Below the pieces are notes generated by a model. The model saw only the letters and a program-made list of their open reading frames with translations. It was not told where the DNA came from and did not search any database. This document shows, piece after piece, positions 1-8,128 of a stretch of DNA of 64,000 bases. Location of the stretch: the NCBI RefSeq assembly GCF_002095475.1, contig NZ_MLFR01000014.1:1-64000 (forward strand), in the 5' to 3' direction. Origin of the DNA: Pantoea rwandensis (GTDB lineage Bacteria > Pseudomonadota > Gammaproteobacteria > Enterobacterales > Enterobacteriaceae). The translations under genes were made by a program, and so were the position numbers. The number at the start of each line of letters is the position of its first letter. Position 1 is the stretch's first letter.

Positions 1-49
1 TAGTAATCGCTAAAACCAAATAAAATAAAAGCAATAAGCAGCAATGTCG

Positions 50-73
50 TGACCGCCTAAGGGCGGTTTTTTG
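50..73 (+). terminator. Rho-independent terminator of an upstream gene
   Basis: Stem ACCGCC (52-57), loop TAAG and arm GGCGGT (62-67) run straight into a six-T tract. It would end a plus-strand gene lying left of the window. It also lies downstream of the stop of the minus-strand lipoprotein at 106-276, but has no T-tract in that direction. Confidence 0.75.
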
Positions 74-105
74 GTTTTTGTCGCTAATGAATCTTACCCG
101 TCTCT

Positions 106-276
106 TTAGGCTTGCGGCTGTCCGACCGGGCCTTTGCTCATTGGGCCGCCCGGAATCGGCTGCTCAGTGGGCACATTTGGACGACCATCCGGGCCGATAG
201 GTCTTTCTGGCTGTTGGCAGCCAACCAATGCCGTCAGGCAAGTGATGATCAGTATCCCACCTAAGAAGTGATGCAT
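106..276 (-). CDS. Small proline-rich lipoprotein (56 aa), unknown function
   Basis: This short reading frame has a complete lipoprotein signal: two His after the start Met, a hydrophobic stretch, and the lipobox LVGC with Cys20. The mature part of about 36 residues is rich in Pro, Gly and Gln (for example RPIGPDGRPNVPTEQP) and has no recognisable domain. An AGGA-type ribosome binding site lies about 8 nt before the ATG. A peptide this small anchored by lipid may act as an envelope stress or assembly accessory, but no function can be read from the sequence. A long hexanucleotide repeat lies 55 bp upstream, within the likely 5' UTR or promoter. The lipobox and SD make it convincing as a gene. 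Confidence 0.75.
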   Translation of the reverse strand: MHHFLGGILIITCLTALVGCQQPERPIGPDGRPNVPTEQPIPGGPMSKGPVGQPQA

Positions 277-331
277 AACAGCGTCCTTTAATCAGCAACC
301 CAGCGTTGCTCCCTAAGCGTAGTTGATATCG

Positions 332-397
332 CACCATCACCATCACCATCACCATCACCATCACCATCACCATCACCATCACCATCACCATCACCAT
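332..397. repeat. Eleven perfect tandem copies of CACCAT
   Basis: The hexamer CACCAT is repeated 11 times without a mismatch (66 bp). On the minus strand it reads ATGGTG and lies between the SulP gene end and the small lipoprotein gene, about 55 bp upstream of the latter's ATG. Perfect tandem hexamers are prone to slipped-strand copy change, and here a change would alter promoter or UTR spacing by six bases per unit. The open Met-Val frame through it is a by-product of the repeat. Confidence 0.95.
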
Positions 398-423
398 CGC
401 CGTGCATTGCCCTTTACGCCGAT

Positions 424-457
424 AAAAAAACGGCCATCTCGTGAGAAATGGCCGTTT
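424..457 (-). terminator. Terminator of the SulP transporter gene
   Basis: AAACGGCCAT (428-437) pairs with ATGGCCGTTT (448-457), and the arm extends through CTC/GAG around a GT tip. Read on the minus strand the hairpin is followed by a run of T (complement of 424-430). It lies 27 bp after the SulP stop codon. Confidence 0.85.
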
Positions 458-483
458 CAGTGATCAACCTGGGTGTGAAAGGG

Positions 484-1980
484 CTAGCCTAAATTCCCAC
501 TCAAGCGGTCGCGGAAATCGCTGCTGCGGTTATCCAGCCCAATAAAGTGCACTGATGCCCCATGCCGTTGATAGCGATACTCAATGGCATCCAGCGCGGC
601 AACACTGGAGGCATCCCAAATTTGCGCATGGGTCAGATCAATGGTGACGTTTTTCGGGTCGTGGCCATAATCAAAATGTTCAAACAGATCGTTACTGCTG
701 CCAAAGAATAGGGGCCCGCGCACGGTGTAATGCACTTGCTCACCATCATCGCTTAACTGGCGCTCAGCATGGATAACGTGCGCAATGCGGCGGGCGAAGA
801 GCATCATGGCAAGGATCACGCCAATGAGCACGCCCAGCGCCAGGTTACCTGTCCACACGGTGACTGCAACAGTGAGGACCATCACTGAGGTTTCGGACCA
901 TGGCATACGCTTAAGGGTGGCGGGCTGCAGGCTATGCCAGTTGACGGTTTTCACCGCCACCACCATCATGATCCCAGCCAGGACCACCATGGGAATTCGC
1001 GCCATGATTTGGCTTAACCCTGTCACCAGCAACAGCAACACCACACCCGCCGCAATGGTCGAAATGCGCGTGCGCGCTTTGCCAAGCTCGACGTTAACAA
1101 TCGTCTGACCAATCATTGCGCAACCGGCAATCCCACCGTAGAAACCGGCAAGGATATTTCCCACTCCCAGTGCCCACGACTCGCGCCGCTTACCTGACGG
1201 CGTATCGGTAATGTCGTCGACTAATTTGGCAGTTAGTAGCGATTCCATCAAACCCACAAAGGCGATGCTCAACGCGGTGGGCCAGACAATGGAAAGCGTC
1301 TGCAGATTAAAAGGCACTAACAGGGTGGTGAAGCCGGGCAGGCCTGAGCTCATTGGGCCTTCGTCTCCAACATTCGGTACGCGGTATCCCAATAGCAACG
1401 CAACACCGGTCACCACCACAATCGCCACCAGCGGGGAGGGAACGCTCTTCAGAATTTTTGGCAGCAATAGCACGATGGCTAAAGTCACGGCGAACAATGC
1501 CCAAACCAACCCCGACTGCCCCCAAACATGAGGGACTTGAGCAAAGAAGATCAGAATACCTAAGGCATTAACGAAGCCGATCATCACCGAACGGGGGATG
1601 TAGCGCATCATGCGTGACAGGCCAGCCAGGCCAAAGATGATTTGGATAATGCCACCGAGAATCACGGCAGGAAGAATGTATTCCACGCCGTGGACATGCA
1701 CCATCGGTCCGATAACCAGTGCGACCGAGCCGGCGGCAGCGGTCACCATGGCTGGGCGTCCACCGAGGATTGACAGGGTCAAACACAGTACCACCGATGC
1801 CACCAGGCTTACCTTGGGGTCAACTCCGGCAATCACCGAAAAGGAGATCACTTCAGGGATCAGTGCCAACGCAGTAATGACACCTGCCAGGCACTCTCGG
1901 GTCAATAAAGCGGGCGAGCGTAGGACGCTGCCCACGGTGATATCGTTCGCCCCAGGGGCGTGTTCAGCGGGTTGGCTCAT
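484..1980 (-). CDS. SulP family anion transporter with STAS domain
   Basis: A 498-residue inner-membrane protein of the SulP/SLC26 family, which moves sulfate, bicarbonate or dicarboxylates in symport with sodium or protons. The first about 400 residues are a chain of hydrophobic segments, starting near the family-typical SPALLTRECLAGVITALALI. A soluble C-terminal STAS-like domain follows from about residue 410 and contains the phrase VTIDLTHAQIWDASSVAALD. The length is typical. It is transcribed alone and ends at a strong terminator. The substrate cannot be told from sequence. It is not the E. coli neighbour of clsC, so this position is lineage-specific. Confidence 0.9.
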   Translation of the reverse strand: MSQPAEHAPGANDITVGSVLRSPALLTRECLAGVITALALIPEVISFSVIAGVDPKVSLVASVVLCLTLSILGGRPAMVTAAAGSVALVIGPMVHVHGVEYILPAVILGGIIQIIFGLAGLSRMMRYIPRSVMIGFVNALGILIFFAQVPHVWGQSGLVWALFAVTLAIVLLLPKILKSVPSPLVAIVVVTGVALLLGYRVPNVGDEGPMSSGLPGFTTLLVPFNLQTLSIVWPTALSIAFVGLMESLLTAKLVDDITDTPSGKRRESWALGVGNILAGFYGGIAGCAMIGQTIVNVELGKARTRISTIAAGVVLLLLVTGLSQIMARIPMVVLAGIMMVVAVKTVNWHSLQPATLKRMPWSETSVMVLTVAVTVWTGNLALGVLIGVILAMMLFARRIAHVIHAERQLSDDGEQVHYTVRGPLFFGSSNDLFEHFDYGHDPKNVTIDLTHAQIWDASSVAALDAIEYRYQRHGASVHFIGLDNRSSDFRDRLSGNLG

Positions 1981-2135
1981 AAATTTTTGCAGGCTCTTTT
2001 ATTTTTTGCACATGTCGTCACGACACGGCAGTAACCAGACAGGAATTAGACGGGGATGATGTTACCGGGCAATGAAGAGGGATGCCAGTATCAATGGCGG
2101 GTAAACAAAGCAGATTCCATCCTTGGAATCAGGCA

Positions 2136-2393
2136 TTAGGCGGAAAGGTCATCAGGCGTTTTATTGACCACTAATTCCAGCAAATGACGATAAATATCCA
2201 GCTGTACCACATCACTCTCCAACTCAAGGCGATAGATGAGTGATGAAATAATCGCTTTGTTAGTGACTGGCATGCGGGTTTGCAGGATTTCAGCGATGAT
2301 CTGTCCGAAAACTTCCATCTCAGCGCTGTCGCTGTTACCCGGCAATTTAAAATAGTCAGCGATAGCTTCGCTGCTGGTGACAGCATTTTGCAT
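2136..2393 (-). CDS. AriR/YmgB-family biofilm and acid-resistance regulator
   Basis: The 85-residue product resembles E. coli AriR (YmgB) and its relatives YmgA and YcgZ, small helical dimeric proteins that influence biofilm formation, acid survival and, in E. coli, Rcs signalling under BluR control. Shared features are the opening QNAVTSSEAIADYF, the central KAIISSLIYRLE and a closing helix LLELVVN. The ATG at 2393 is preferred over 2441 because the family begins here and an AAGGG lies 8 nt upstream. The gene is alone on its strand and preceded by a long leader with hairpins. Confidence 0.75.
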   Translation of the reverse strand: MQNAVTSSEAIADYFKLPGNSDSAEMEVFGQIIAEILQTRMPVTNKAIISSLIYRLELESDVVQLDIYRHLLELVVNKTPDDLSA

Positions 2394-2497
2394 AGTGTAG
2401 CCCTTAGGATCGGAGCGAAGGCGTGTTGCCTCCAGCGCCATGATGAAATAATTTACGTGCGGACAGGCACGTAAAACCCAAACTCATCAACCAACGC

Positions 2498-2542
2498 AAA
2501 AAAGACACCTCTGAAGGTGGAAATCCACTGCACCTTCAGAGG
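2498..2542 (-). terminator. Strong hairpin plus T6 inside the leader of the AriR-like gene
   Basis: CCTCTGAAGGTG (2508-2519) and CACCTTCAGAGG (2531-2542) form a perfect 12-bp stem with an 11-nt loop. On the minus strand it is followed by TGTC and then six T (complement of 2498-2503). It lies about 105 bp upstream of the AriR-like ATG, so it either attenuates that gene or ends a short RNA. Confidence 0.75.
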
Positions 2543-2592
2543 CGACGCAAAGTGCATCATTCGTTACGGAGCTATTCGCTAGCTCACGGCGA
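2498..2592 (-). ncRNA. Candidate short leader RNA or small RNA
   Basis: A transcript starting just after the promoter at 2598-2625 would run about 90 nt before the strong terminator at 2498-2542. It would contain a 6-bp hairpin (2570-2586) and the 12-bp terminator hairpin. That architecture suits either an sRNA or an attenuated leader of the AriR-like gene. No known RNA family is recognised; the call rests only on promoter and terminator spacing. Confidence 0.3.
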
Positions 2593-2597
2593 GTAAA

Positions 2598-2625
2598 GTT
2601 ATACAATTACAGGTAAGTTGTACAA
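2598..2625 (-). promoter_or_regulatory. Putative promoter with imperfect dyad (MerR-type candidate)
   Basis: On the minus strand TTGTAC (complement of 2620-2625) and TATAAC (complement of 2598-2603) are 16 bp apart. The spacer is an imperfect dyad (ACAACTTAC against GTAATTGT). A dyad across the spacer is typical of MerR-family control, and the AriR family is governed by the MerR-like BluR in E. coli; that link is inference only. Confidence 0.35.
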
Positions 2626-2802
2626 GGTAAATTTTGAATTATTTTCAATATTTGTTTTAAAACAATGTGATGGGTTGGCGCTTTGGCTTTAAAGCTATAC
2701 AGGATAATTGTACAGGATTGCTTTTCGGCAGTTTTCTACATCTGAAAACAGAAAATTGGTCTTAAAGAAGGGGAGCGTCTAAATTTGAGGTTGTAAGCAA
2801 TC

Positions 2803-2860
2803 TTTTCAATGGCCTCATGCTTTGATTATAATAACGCACCCGTTTAGTTAGATACCTAAC
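2803..2860 (+). promoter_or_regulatory. Promoter and palindromic operator of the MarR efflux operon
   Basis: A TATAAT box at 2827-2832 has TTTTCA 18 bp upstream (2803-2808). Just downstream, GTTAGATACCTAAC (2847-2860) is a dyad with 12 of 14 positions symmetric, the usual form and place for a MarR dimer site. It lies 17 bp before the MarR start codon, which suits autorepression of the whole operon. Confidence 0.6.
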
Positions 2861-2877
2861 AATTAGGCTACTACGTT

Positions 2878-3309
2878 TTGAGCGACTATCCACAACCTTT
2901 TTCACGTTTACTTCATCTGACGGCCCACGCCTGGCGGCTGGCGGTGGATCGCCGCCTGAAAGAGAGTGGGCTCAGTATGAGCAGTTGGATGGCGATTGCC
3001 ACGATTGCCACGGCCAGTGAGCCTCCCACGCAAAAAGCACTGGCACAACTGCTGGGTCTAGAAGAGGCGAGTGTAGTGCCACTGGTTGATCGGCTGGTCC
3101 GACAACAACTCTTGGCCCGTGTACAACCCAAAGAGGATCGCCGTAAGCGCTTGTTGGTGTTAACGGAGCAGGGCGGTGTGGCTTTCAATGAAGTGAAAAC
3201 GCAGGCGGATGCATTACGTGCGCAGCTGCTGGCAGATATCGACCCTGAAGCGCTTGCCGTCACTGAAAAGGTGCTGCAACAACTGCTGACCCGGCTGGGG
3301 ACCAGCTGA
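2878..3309 (+). CDS. MarR family transcriptional regulator
   Basis: The 143-residue protein is a winged-helix MarR repressor. The recognition region around residues 50-70 reads PTQKALAQLLGLEEASVVPL and is followed by the wing RVQPKEDRRKRLLVLTEQG. Members respond to small phenolic or drug-like ligands and usually repress the transporter next to them. It begins with TTG; no ATG fits the family N-terminus, and a palindromic operator lies directly upstream. The stop is 2 bp from the pump gene, so the four genes 2878-7443 form one operon. Confidence 0.88.
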   Translation: MSDYPQPFSRLLHLTAHAWRLAVDRRLKESGLSMSSWMAIATIATASEPPTQKALAQLLGLEEASVVPLVDRLVRQQLLARVQPKEDRRKRLLVLTEQGGVAFNEVKTQADALRAQLLADIDPEALAVTEKVLQQLLTRLGTS

Positions 3310-3311
3310 AC

Positions 3312-4991
3312 GTGGCGAAACGCAACCCCTATGCTCAGCGTGAATGGCTACCCCATGAAAAACCCATGCTGCCTGGGTCTCCCTCCACGCCGATTCATTC
3401 GCCGTCAAAACGTGTAGCCTTTGGTCTGATTGGACTCCTCATCTCAATAACCGGCGCGCTAAGTAACGCGCTGGTGACGGCCAATCTCACCAATCTGCAA
3501 GGCACTTTTGGTGCTTATAGCAACGAAATCGCCTGGTTACCGGCGGTTTATGTGATGGGCAATATCTCCATCAATCTACTGCTGGTGAAATTCCGCCAAC
3601 AGTTTGGTCTGCGGTTGTTTACTGAAGCGTTTCTGGTGCTGTATGTGATTGTGGCATTCTTCCACATTCTTGCGAACGATCTGAGCTCGGCCATTATCGT
3701 GCGGACTGCACACGGTATGGTGGGGGCAGCACTGAGTTCCCTGGGCATTTATTACCAAATCCAGGCGTGGCCTGCGAAACATCGACTCAAAGCCTTGGTC
3801 ATTGGTATTACCGCCTCCCAGCTGGCCATTCCACTGGCACGCTTGTTCTCCACCGAGCTGTTGCAGTTAGAAGAGTGGCGCGGCTTGTATCTGTTTGAAC
3901 TGGGGTTGGCAATGATTGCGTTGGGGTGTGTGCTGGTGGTGAAACTGCCGCCGGGTGACCGCATCAAAGCCTTCGAGAAAATGGATTTTGTCACCTTCAT
4001 GCTGCTGGCTCCGGGTATGGCGCTGCTGTGTGCTGTGCTATCGCTAGGGCGCATTGAGTGGTGGTTCACTACGCCTTGGCTGGGTATCGCGCTGGCCATG
4101 TCTTTAGTGCTGATCGTTGCGGCGGTCGTGGTGGAGCACAACCGAGCTAATCCTCTGATCAATACACGCTGGCTAAGCAACGGCATGATCGTCCGACTCG
4201 GCATTGTGATGATTATGATGCGTATCGTACTGGCCGAGCAGAATACCGGTGCGGTGGGCTTTCTGCAGCAGCTTGGCTTACTGAATGATCAGATGCGTGG
4301 GCTGGCACTGGCGATTATTGCAGGTGTGATTTGCGGCATGGTGGCCAGTGCGCTCACCATTAAACCCACGCACCTTAGCTGGCCGATTGTGACTTCACTG
4401 GTGGTGATGATCATAGCGTCTTACATGGATGCGCAATCCAGCCCTGTGACGCGTGGCAACAATTTATATGTGAGCCAGTTTTTGCTTGGCTTCGGCAGTG
4501 CTTTCTTCCTTGCACCCGCGATGCTATTAGGGATTGGCGGCGTAGTGACGCAGCCGAAAAACCTGGTGAGTTTCGTGGTGCTGTTTGGCATGAGTCAAAA
4601 CCTGGGGGGCCTAATTGGTGCCGCTATTCTTGGCACATTTCAAACATGGCGCGAAAAATACCACTCCAGCCAGTTGGGCGATCAGCTATCGCAGCTTGAT
4701 CCCAATGTCATTGAGCGGCTGAACCAATACAGTTCGCTTTTCAGCAACCAGCTGCCGGATAACGTGCTACTCAGTGCGCAAAGCACCAGCCAGTTACAAA
4801 CCGTCGCTACCCTTCAGGCGAATGTGTTGGCTTACAACGATACCTATCTACTCACCGCCGCCGTGGCATTTATTACCCTGATGTGGGTGCTATGGCGACT
4901 CACACGGCAGCGTTATCTCAATTGGCGTCAGGCGCGCCGCAACCTAACAGAACAACAACATCAAGCATCAAATCAGACGGAGAATTCATGA
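3312..4991 (+). CDS. DHA2-type MFS multidrug exporter, EmrB-like
   Basis: A 559-residue polytopic membrane protein with about 14 hydrophobic segments, a hydrophilic N-terminal tail of about 35 residues and a long periplasmic loop near 465-510, as in DHA2 drug:proton antiporters. It starts with GTG two bases after the regulator stop and ends in an ATGA overlap with the adaptor gene. With the HlyD adaptor and outer membrane factor downstream it should form an EmrAB-TolC-like pump that spans the envelope. Substrates are not predictable; the MarR regulator suggests aromatic or weak-acid inducers. Confidence 0.85.
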   Translation: MAKRNPYAQREWLPHEKPMLPGSPSTPIHSPSKRVAFGLIGLLISITGALSNALVTANLTNLQGTFGAYSNEIAWLPAVYVMGNISINLLLVKFRQQFGLRLFTEAFLVLYVIVAFFHILANDLSSAIIVRTAHGMVGAALSSLGIYYQIQAWPAKHRLKALVIGITASQLAIPLARLFSTELLQLEEWRGLYLFELGLAMIALGCVLVVKLPPGDRIKAFEKMDFVTFMLLAPGMALLCAVLSLGRIEWWFTTPWLGIALAMSLVLIVAAVVVEHNRANPLINTRWLSNGMIVRLGIVMIMMRIVLAEQNTGAVGFLQQLGLLNDQMRGLALAIIAGVICGMVASALTIKPTHLSWPIVTSLVVMIIASYMDAQSSPVTRGNNLYVSQFLLGFGSAFFLAPAMLLGIGGVVTQPKNLVSFVVLFGMSQNLGGLIGAAILGTFQTWREKYHSSQLGDQLSQLDPNVIERLNQYSSLFSNQLPDNVLLSAQSTSQLQTVATLQANVLAYNDTYLLTAAVAFITLMWVLWRLTRQRYLNWRQARRNLTEQQHQASNQTENS

Positions 4992-6076
4992 GCCAACAGG
5001 ATGATCTTCAGGCCGCGGAACGCGAGCGCGTTAACCGCCGACGCATTCTTTCTATCGCCTTCGGCAGCGGTATCGCGATTGTTGGCGTACTGGTCATTTT
5101 GTATGCCTGGCAACTCTGGCCGTTCACCAGCACCATTCAGTCGACGGAAAACGCCTATGTGCGCGGTCAAGTGACCTTCATCAGTCCACAGGTGAGCGGT
5201 TACCTCACCGACGTGCAGGTAGTGGATCTGCAACCCGTGACGAAAGGGCAGTTGCTCATGACGATTGACGACCGGATCTATCGTCAACGGGTGCATCAGG
5301 CGCAGGCGCAGTTGGATATGAAGATTGCCGCGCAGAATAACAACCAGCAGCAGCGTCGCAGTGCCGAAGCGACCATCCTGAGCAACAAGGCCGCGCTGGA
5401 AAACGCTAAAGCCCAAGCGTTAAAAAGTACTCTAGACCTCAAACGCGTGGAGAATCTGGCGGCTGATGGATCGCTGTCTGTGCGCGAGCGCGATGCCTCA
5501 CGCGCCGCTAATGCCCAAGCGCAGGCCGCACTGCGCCAGGCGGAAGCGCAAGTTGCCGTGTCGCAACAGAGTTTGCAAACCGTGGTGGTGAATCGGGCCT
5601 CTTTAGAAGGGGATGTTGCCAGCGCGAAAGCCGCACTGGAGTTGGCCAACATTGATCTGGACAACACCCGGATTATTGCGCCAGACAGTGGGCAGTTGGG
5701 GCAGTTGTCCGTACGCAAAGGGACTTACGTCACCGCGGGGACGCGACTGACATCGGTGGTGCCTGATAACAAATGGGTCATCGCCAACTTAAAAGAGACC
5801 CAGCTGGCACGTGTACGACCTGGCTTGCCGGTCACCCTTCGTGTCGATGCGCTGGAAGGGCGGCGTTTTGACGGGCGCGTGGAGTTCATTTCCCCTGCTG
5901 CTGGCTCCGAATTTAGCGCCATTTCGCCAGACAATGCCACGGGCAACTTTGTGAAGATTGCCCAGCGTATCCCGGTACGTATCAGCATACTCGGTGACAC
6001 CCAAGACCTGCGTCCCGGTATGTCAGTGGAAGTGAACATTGATACCGCAGCAGAACCGCACAAGGATGCACCATGA
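4988..6076 (+). CDS. HlyD/EmrA family periplasmic adaptor
   Basis: A 362-residue membrane fusion protein: a short cytoplasmic tail, one membrane helix at about 20-42, then a biotinyl-lipoyl half (TENAYVRGQVTFISPQVSGY), a long Ala/Gln-rich coiled-coil hairpin at about 100-215, the second lipoyl half (IIAPDSGQLGQLSVRKG), and a beta-barrel. It bridges the MFS pump and the outer membrane channel. The ATG at 4988 overlaps the pump stop (ATGA), which fixes the start. The next gene also overlaps its stop. Confidence 0.9.
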   Translation: MSQQDDLQAAERERVNRRRILSIAFGSGIAIVGVLVILYAWQLWPFTSTIQSTENAYVRGQVTFISPQVSGYLTDVQVVDLQPVTKGQLLMTIDDRIYRQRVHQAQAQLDMKIAAQNNNQQQRRSAEATILSNKAALENAKAQALKSTLDLKRVENLAADGSLSVRERDASRAANAQAQAALRQAEAQVAVSQQSLQTVVVNRASLEGDVASAKAALELANIDLDNTRIIAPDSGQLGQLSVRKGTYVTAGTRLTSVVPDNKWVIANLKETQLARVRPGLPVTLRVDALEGRRFDGRVEFISPAAGSEFSAISPDNATGNFVKIAQRIPVRISILGDTQDLRPGMSVEVNIDTAAEPHKDAP

Positions 6077-7443
6077 AGCGCATATTACTGGCTTCATGGG
6101 TTGCATTACTGGTTGGCGGTTGTGCGACGGAAGTCGAAAAGGCCCCCTCATCATTACCAATACCTGATAGCTGGCGGCAGCAAGTTGGGCCGACTGCCGC
6201 ACCAGAAGCACAGTGGTGGCGGAGCTTCGGTGACGATAACCTGAATCATCTCGTCAATCAGGCCTTAAACCACAACACTGATATCCTCACGGCCCGTTCA
6301 CGGGTCGATCAGTATCGTGCCCAACTGCGGGCCGCACAGGGAGATAATTTCCCGACCTTATCAGCAGGGGTTGCCGCAACGCATCAACGCGCCTTGTCGG
6401 CCGCCACTGGGTTACCCTACGAGAACGCCGTGTTTCAAGGGTTGTTGCAGGCGAACTATGAAGTCGATCTTTGGGGGAGCCGCAGCAATAGCATTCGGGC
6501 AGCAGAGGCCACACTCGATGCGCAACGCGCGGCAGCCTCAGCGGCAGAATTGACGGTGGCCAGTTCCGTTGCGTCAGGCTATCTCAGCCTGTGTGCGTTG
6601 GATGAGCAACTGCGTGTCACACAGGCGACGTTAGCCACACGTGAAAACGCCCTTAACCTGGCACAACGTCAGTTTGAAACCGGCTACACCTCACGGCTGG
6701 AGTGGATGCAAGCGGCATCAGAGTATCAAACTGCTAAAGCGCAGATCCCCCAGTTGCAGCACCAGATTGAGCAACAGGAAAATGCGCTCAGCGTGCTGGT
6801 GGGGATGAATCCGCGTCAGATTGCGCGCACCAGCCAGTTTGATCATATCAAGCCGCAAACATTGCCATCCTTGTTACCCTCTCAATTGCTGAATCGTCGA
6901 CCAGATATTGTGCAGGCACAGCGGCAACTCATTGCAGCGGATGCCTCACTGGCATCGGCGCAAGCCAACCTGTTGCCGTCACTCAATCTCACGGCCACGG
7001 GGACGTTACAAAGCAATGAGTTACATCAACTGCTGGATAATCCTTTCCGTCTCTGGAGCATTGGTGGCAGCATATTGGCCCCGTTGCTTAATCGTGAAGC
7101 GTTAACCGCTCAGGTCGATGTGGCGATGGCGACGCGCAATCAGGCGCTTTATGGCTACGAAAAGGTGGTGCGCAGCGCCTTCTCCGATGTCGATAACGCG
7201 ATTGACGCCATCAGGCGTAGTCAGGAGCAACTAGACGAGTTGCAGAAACAAGAAGGCTATGTCGCCGAAGCGTACCGTATCGCGCAGAATCGTTATGAAA
7301 ATGGTTATGCCTCCTATCTGGATGTACTCGATGCTCAACGCACATTGTTCAACACGCAGTTGAATATCGTTTCAGTGAAAAATACGCTCCTGCTCTCACA
7401 AATCGAACTTTACCGTTCGTTAGGGGGCGGCTGGCAGGGTTAG
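6073..7443 (+). CDS. Outer membrane factor lipoprotein of the efflux system (NodT/OprM family)
   Basis: The 456-residue product has a lipoprotein signal ending in VGGC (Cys17) followed by two OEP repeats, visible from similar phrases such as RSRVDQYRAQLRAAQGDNFP and RPDIVQAQRQLIAADASLAS. Such trimers form the outer membrane channel of tripartite pumps. It is the last gene of the MarR-controlled operon, overlapping the adaptor by 4 bp, so this pump carries its own channel and need not use TolC. No clear terminator follows the stop. Confidence 0.9.
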   Translation: MKRILLASWVALLVGGCATEVEKAPSSLPIPDSWRQQVGPTAAPEAQWWRSFGDDNLNHLVNQALNHNTDILTARSRVDQYRAQLRAAQGDNFPTLSAGVAATHQRALSAATGLPYENAVFQGLLQANYEVDLWGSRSNSIRAAEATLDAQRAAASAAELTVASSVASGYLSLCALDEQLRVTQATLATRENALNLAQRQFETGYTSRLEWMQAASEYQTAKAQIPQLQHQIEQQENALSVLVGMNPRQIARTSQFDHIKPQTLPSLLPSQLLNRRPDIVQAQRQLIAADASLASAQANLLPSLNLTATGTLQSNELHQLLDNPFRLWSIGGSILAPLLNREALTAQVDVAMATRNQALYGYEKVVRSAFSDVDNAIDAIRRSQEQLDELQKQEGYVAEAYRIAQNRYENGYASYLDVLDAQRTLFNTQLNIVSVKNTLLLSQIELYRSLGGGWQG

Positions 7444-7677
7444 AATTGATGTGGTAATGGGATTTTTCGGCATTTTCAACGCTGTAAACCCGTTAAATTC
7501 TGCTTTTGCCGCAAAGTGCGTCAATTCTTAAGTCATTCGTGCTTTTTTTTACTTGTCTTTACATATAGTGGTATTATCCGCGCGCTTTACAAAGTCTGAA
7601 CGGAATAGTGCAGTTGGGTTAACTTGCACGGTCGCGGTGATTCGTGACTTGCCATGACAGGGGAAAAAAAGGAAATG

Positions 7678-8067
7678 ATGAATAAAAAAGCAGTTCTCGC
7701 ATTAGTCGTGACCGCTGCACTAATGAGCGGTTGTGCTCCGCGCACCGCACCGATTCAAAATGTGAGTCAAACCGTTGGTCAGAGCTATTCAGATAGCCAG
7801 ATGCAACGTGCGATTGTCGAAGCAGGCGCAGCGAACCATTGGGTGATTTCACCTGCAGGACCGGGTGTGATGAACGGTCAACTGGCCGAGCGTGGCCACA
7901 CTGCTGACATTCGCATCACTTACACGGCGAACAGCTATCGTATTGATTACGTGAGCAGTACCAACCTCAAAGCAGGCAGTGGTCAGATCCACCGTAATTA
8001 TAATCGCTGGATTCAGAACCTGAATCAGGGCATTCAAACGCGTCTTGCCGTTCAGGCGGTAAAATAA
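7678..8067 (+). CDS. Conserved lipoprotein of unknown function, possibly APE-associated
   Basis: The 129-residue product has a signal peptide and lipobox ALMSGC (Cys19 from the second of two adjacent ATGs; 7675 is the alternative, and GGAAATG favours 7678). The mature part contains VISPAGPGVMNGQLAERGHT and ends with a segment YNRWIQNLNQGIQ; no domain is recognised. It sits just before the APE genes, where E. coli apeA would be, but a hairpin and about 200 bp separate them and I cannot confirm the identity. It may equally be an independent envelope protein. Confidence 0.75.
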   Translation: MNKKAVLALVVTAALMSGCAPRTAPIQNVSQTVGQSYSDSQMQRAIVEAGAANHWVISPAGPGVMNGQLAERGHTADIRITYTANSYRIDYVSSTNLKAGSGQIHRNYNRWIQNLNQGIQTRLAVQAVK

Positions 8068-8128
8068 GCGCCAGGCATTTTGGCTGACGGATAGATATAA
8101 AGTTAGCTCAAACGCTGCCGAAATAGAA

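Larger units (their letters stand above)
2394..2877. other. 484-bp intergenic regulatory region
   Basis: The stretch between the AriR-like gene and the MarR gene is AT-rich and has no convincing ORF. It holds, from left to right, a strong hairpin terminator facing left (2498-2542), a second small hairpin (GAGCTA/TAGCTC, 2570-2586), a left-facing promoter with an imperfect dyad (2598-2625), a similar TATACA...TGTACA motif near 2695-2715, and the MarR promoter and operator. Confidence 0.6.

Noticed and set aside
164..397. A 77-codon minus-strand frame beginning with a long Met-Val repeat
   Set aside because: The Met-Val part is only the CACCAT repeat read in one frame, and the rest overlaps the small lipoprotein gene out of frame. 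It has no ribosome site.
332..397. CACCAT repeats as a His-tag from vector contamination
   Set aside because: Eleven units (22 His codons) exceed any common tag, no vector sequence flanks them and both sides continue as normal chromosomal DNA.
3752..4204. A 150-codon frame opposite the MFS gene
   Set aside because: It is antisense to a clear transporter and its composition is that of a reversed hydrophobic gene.
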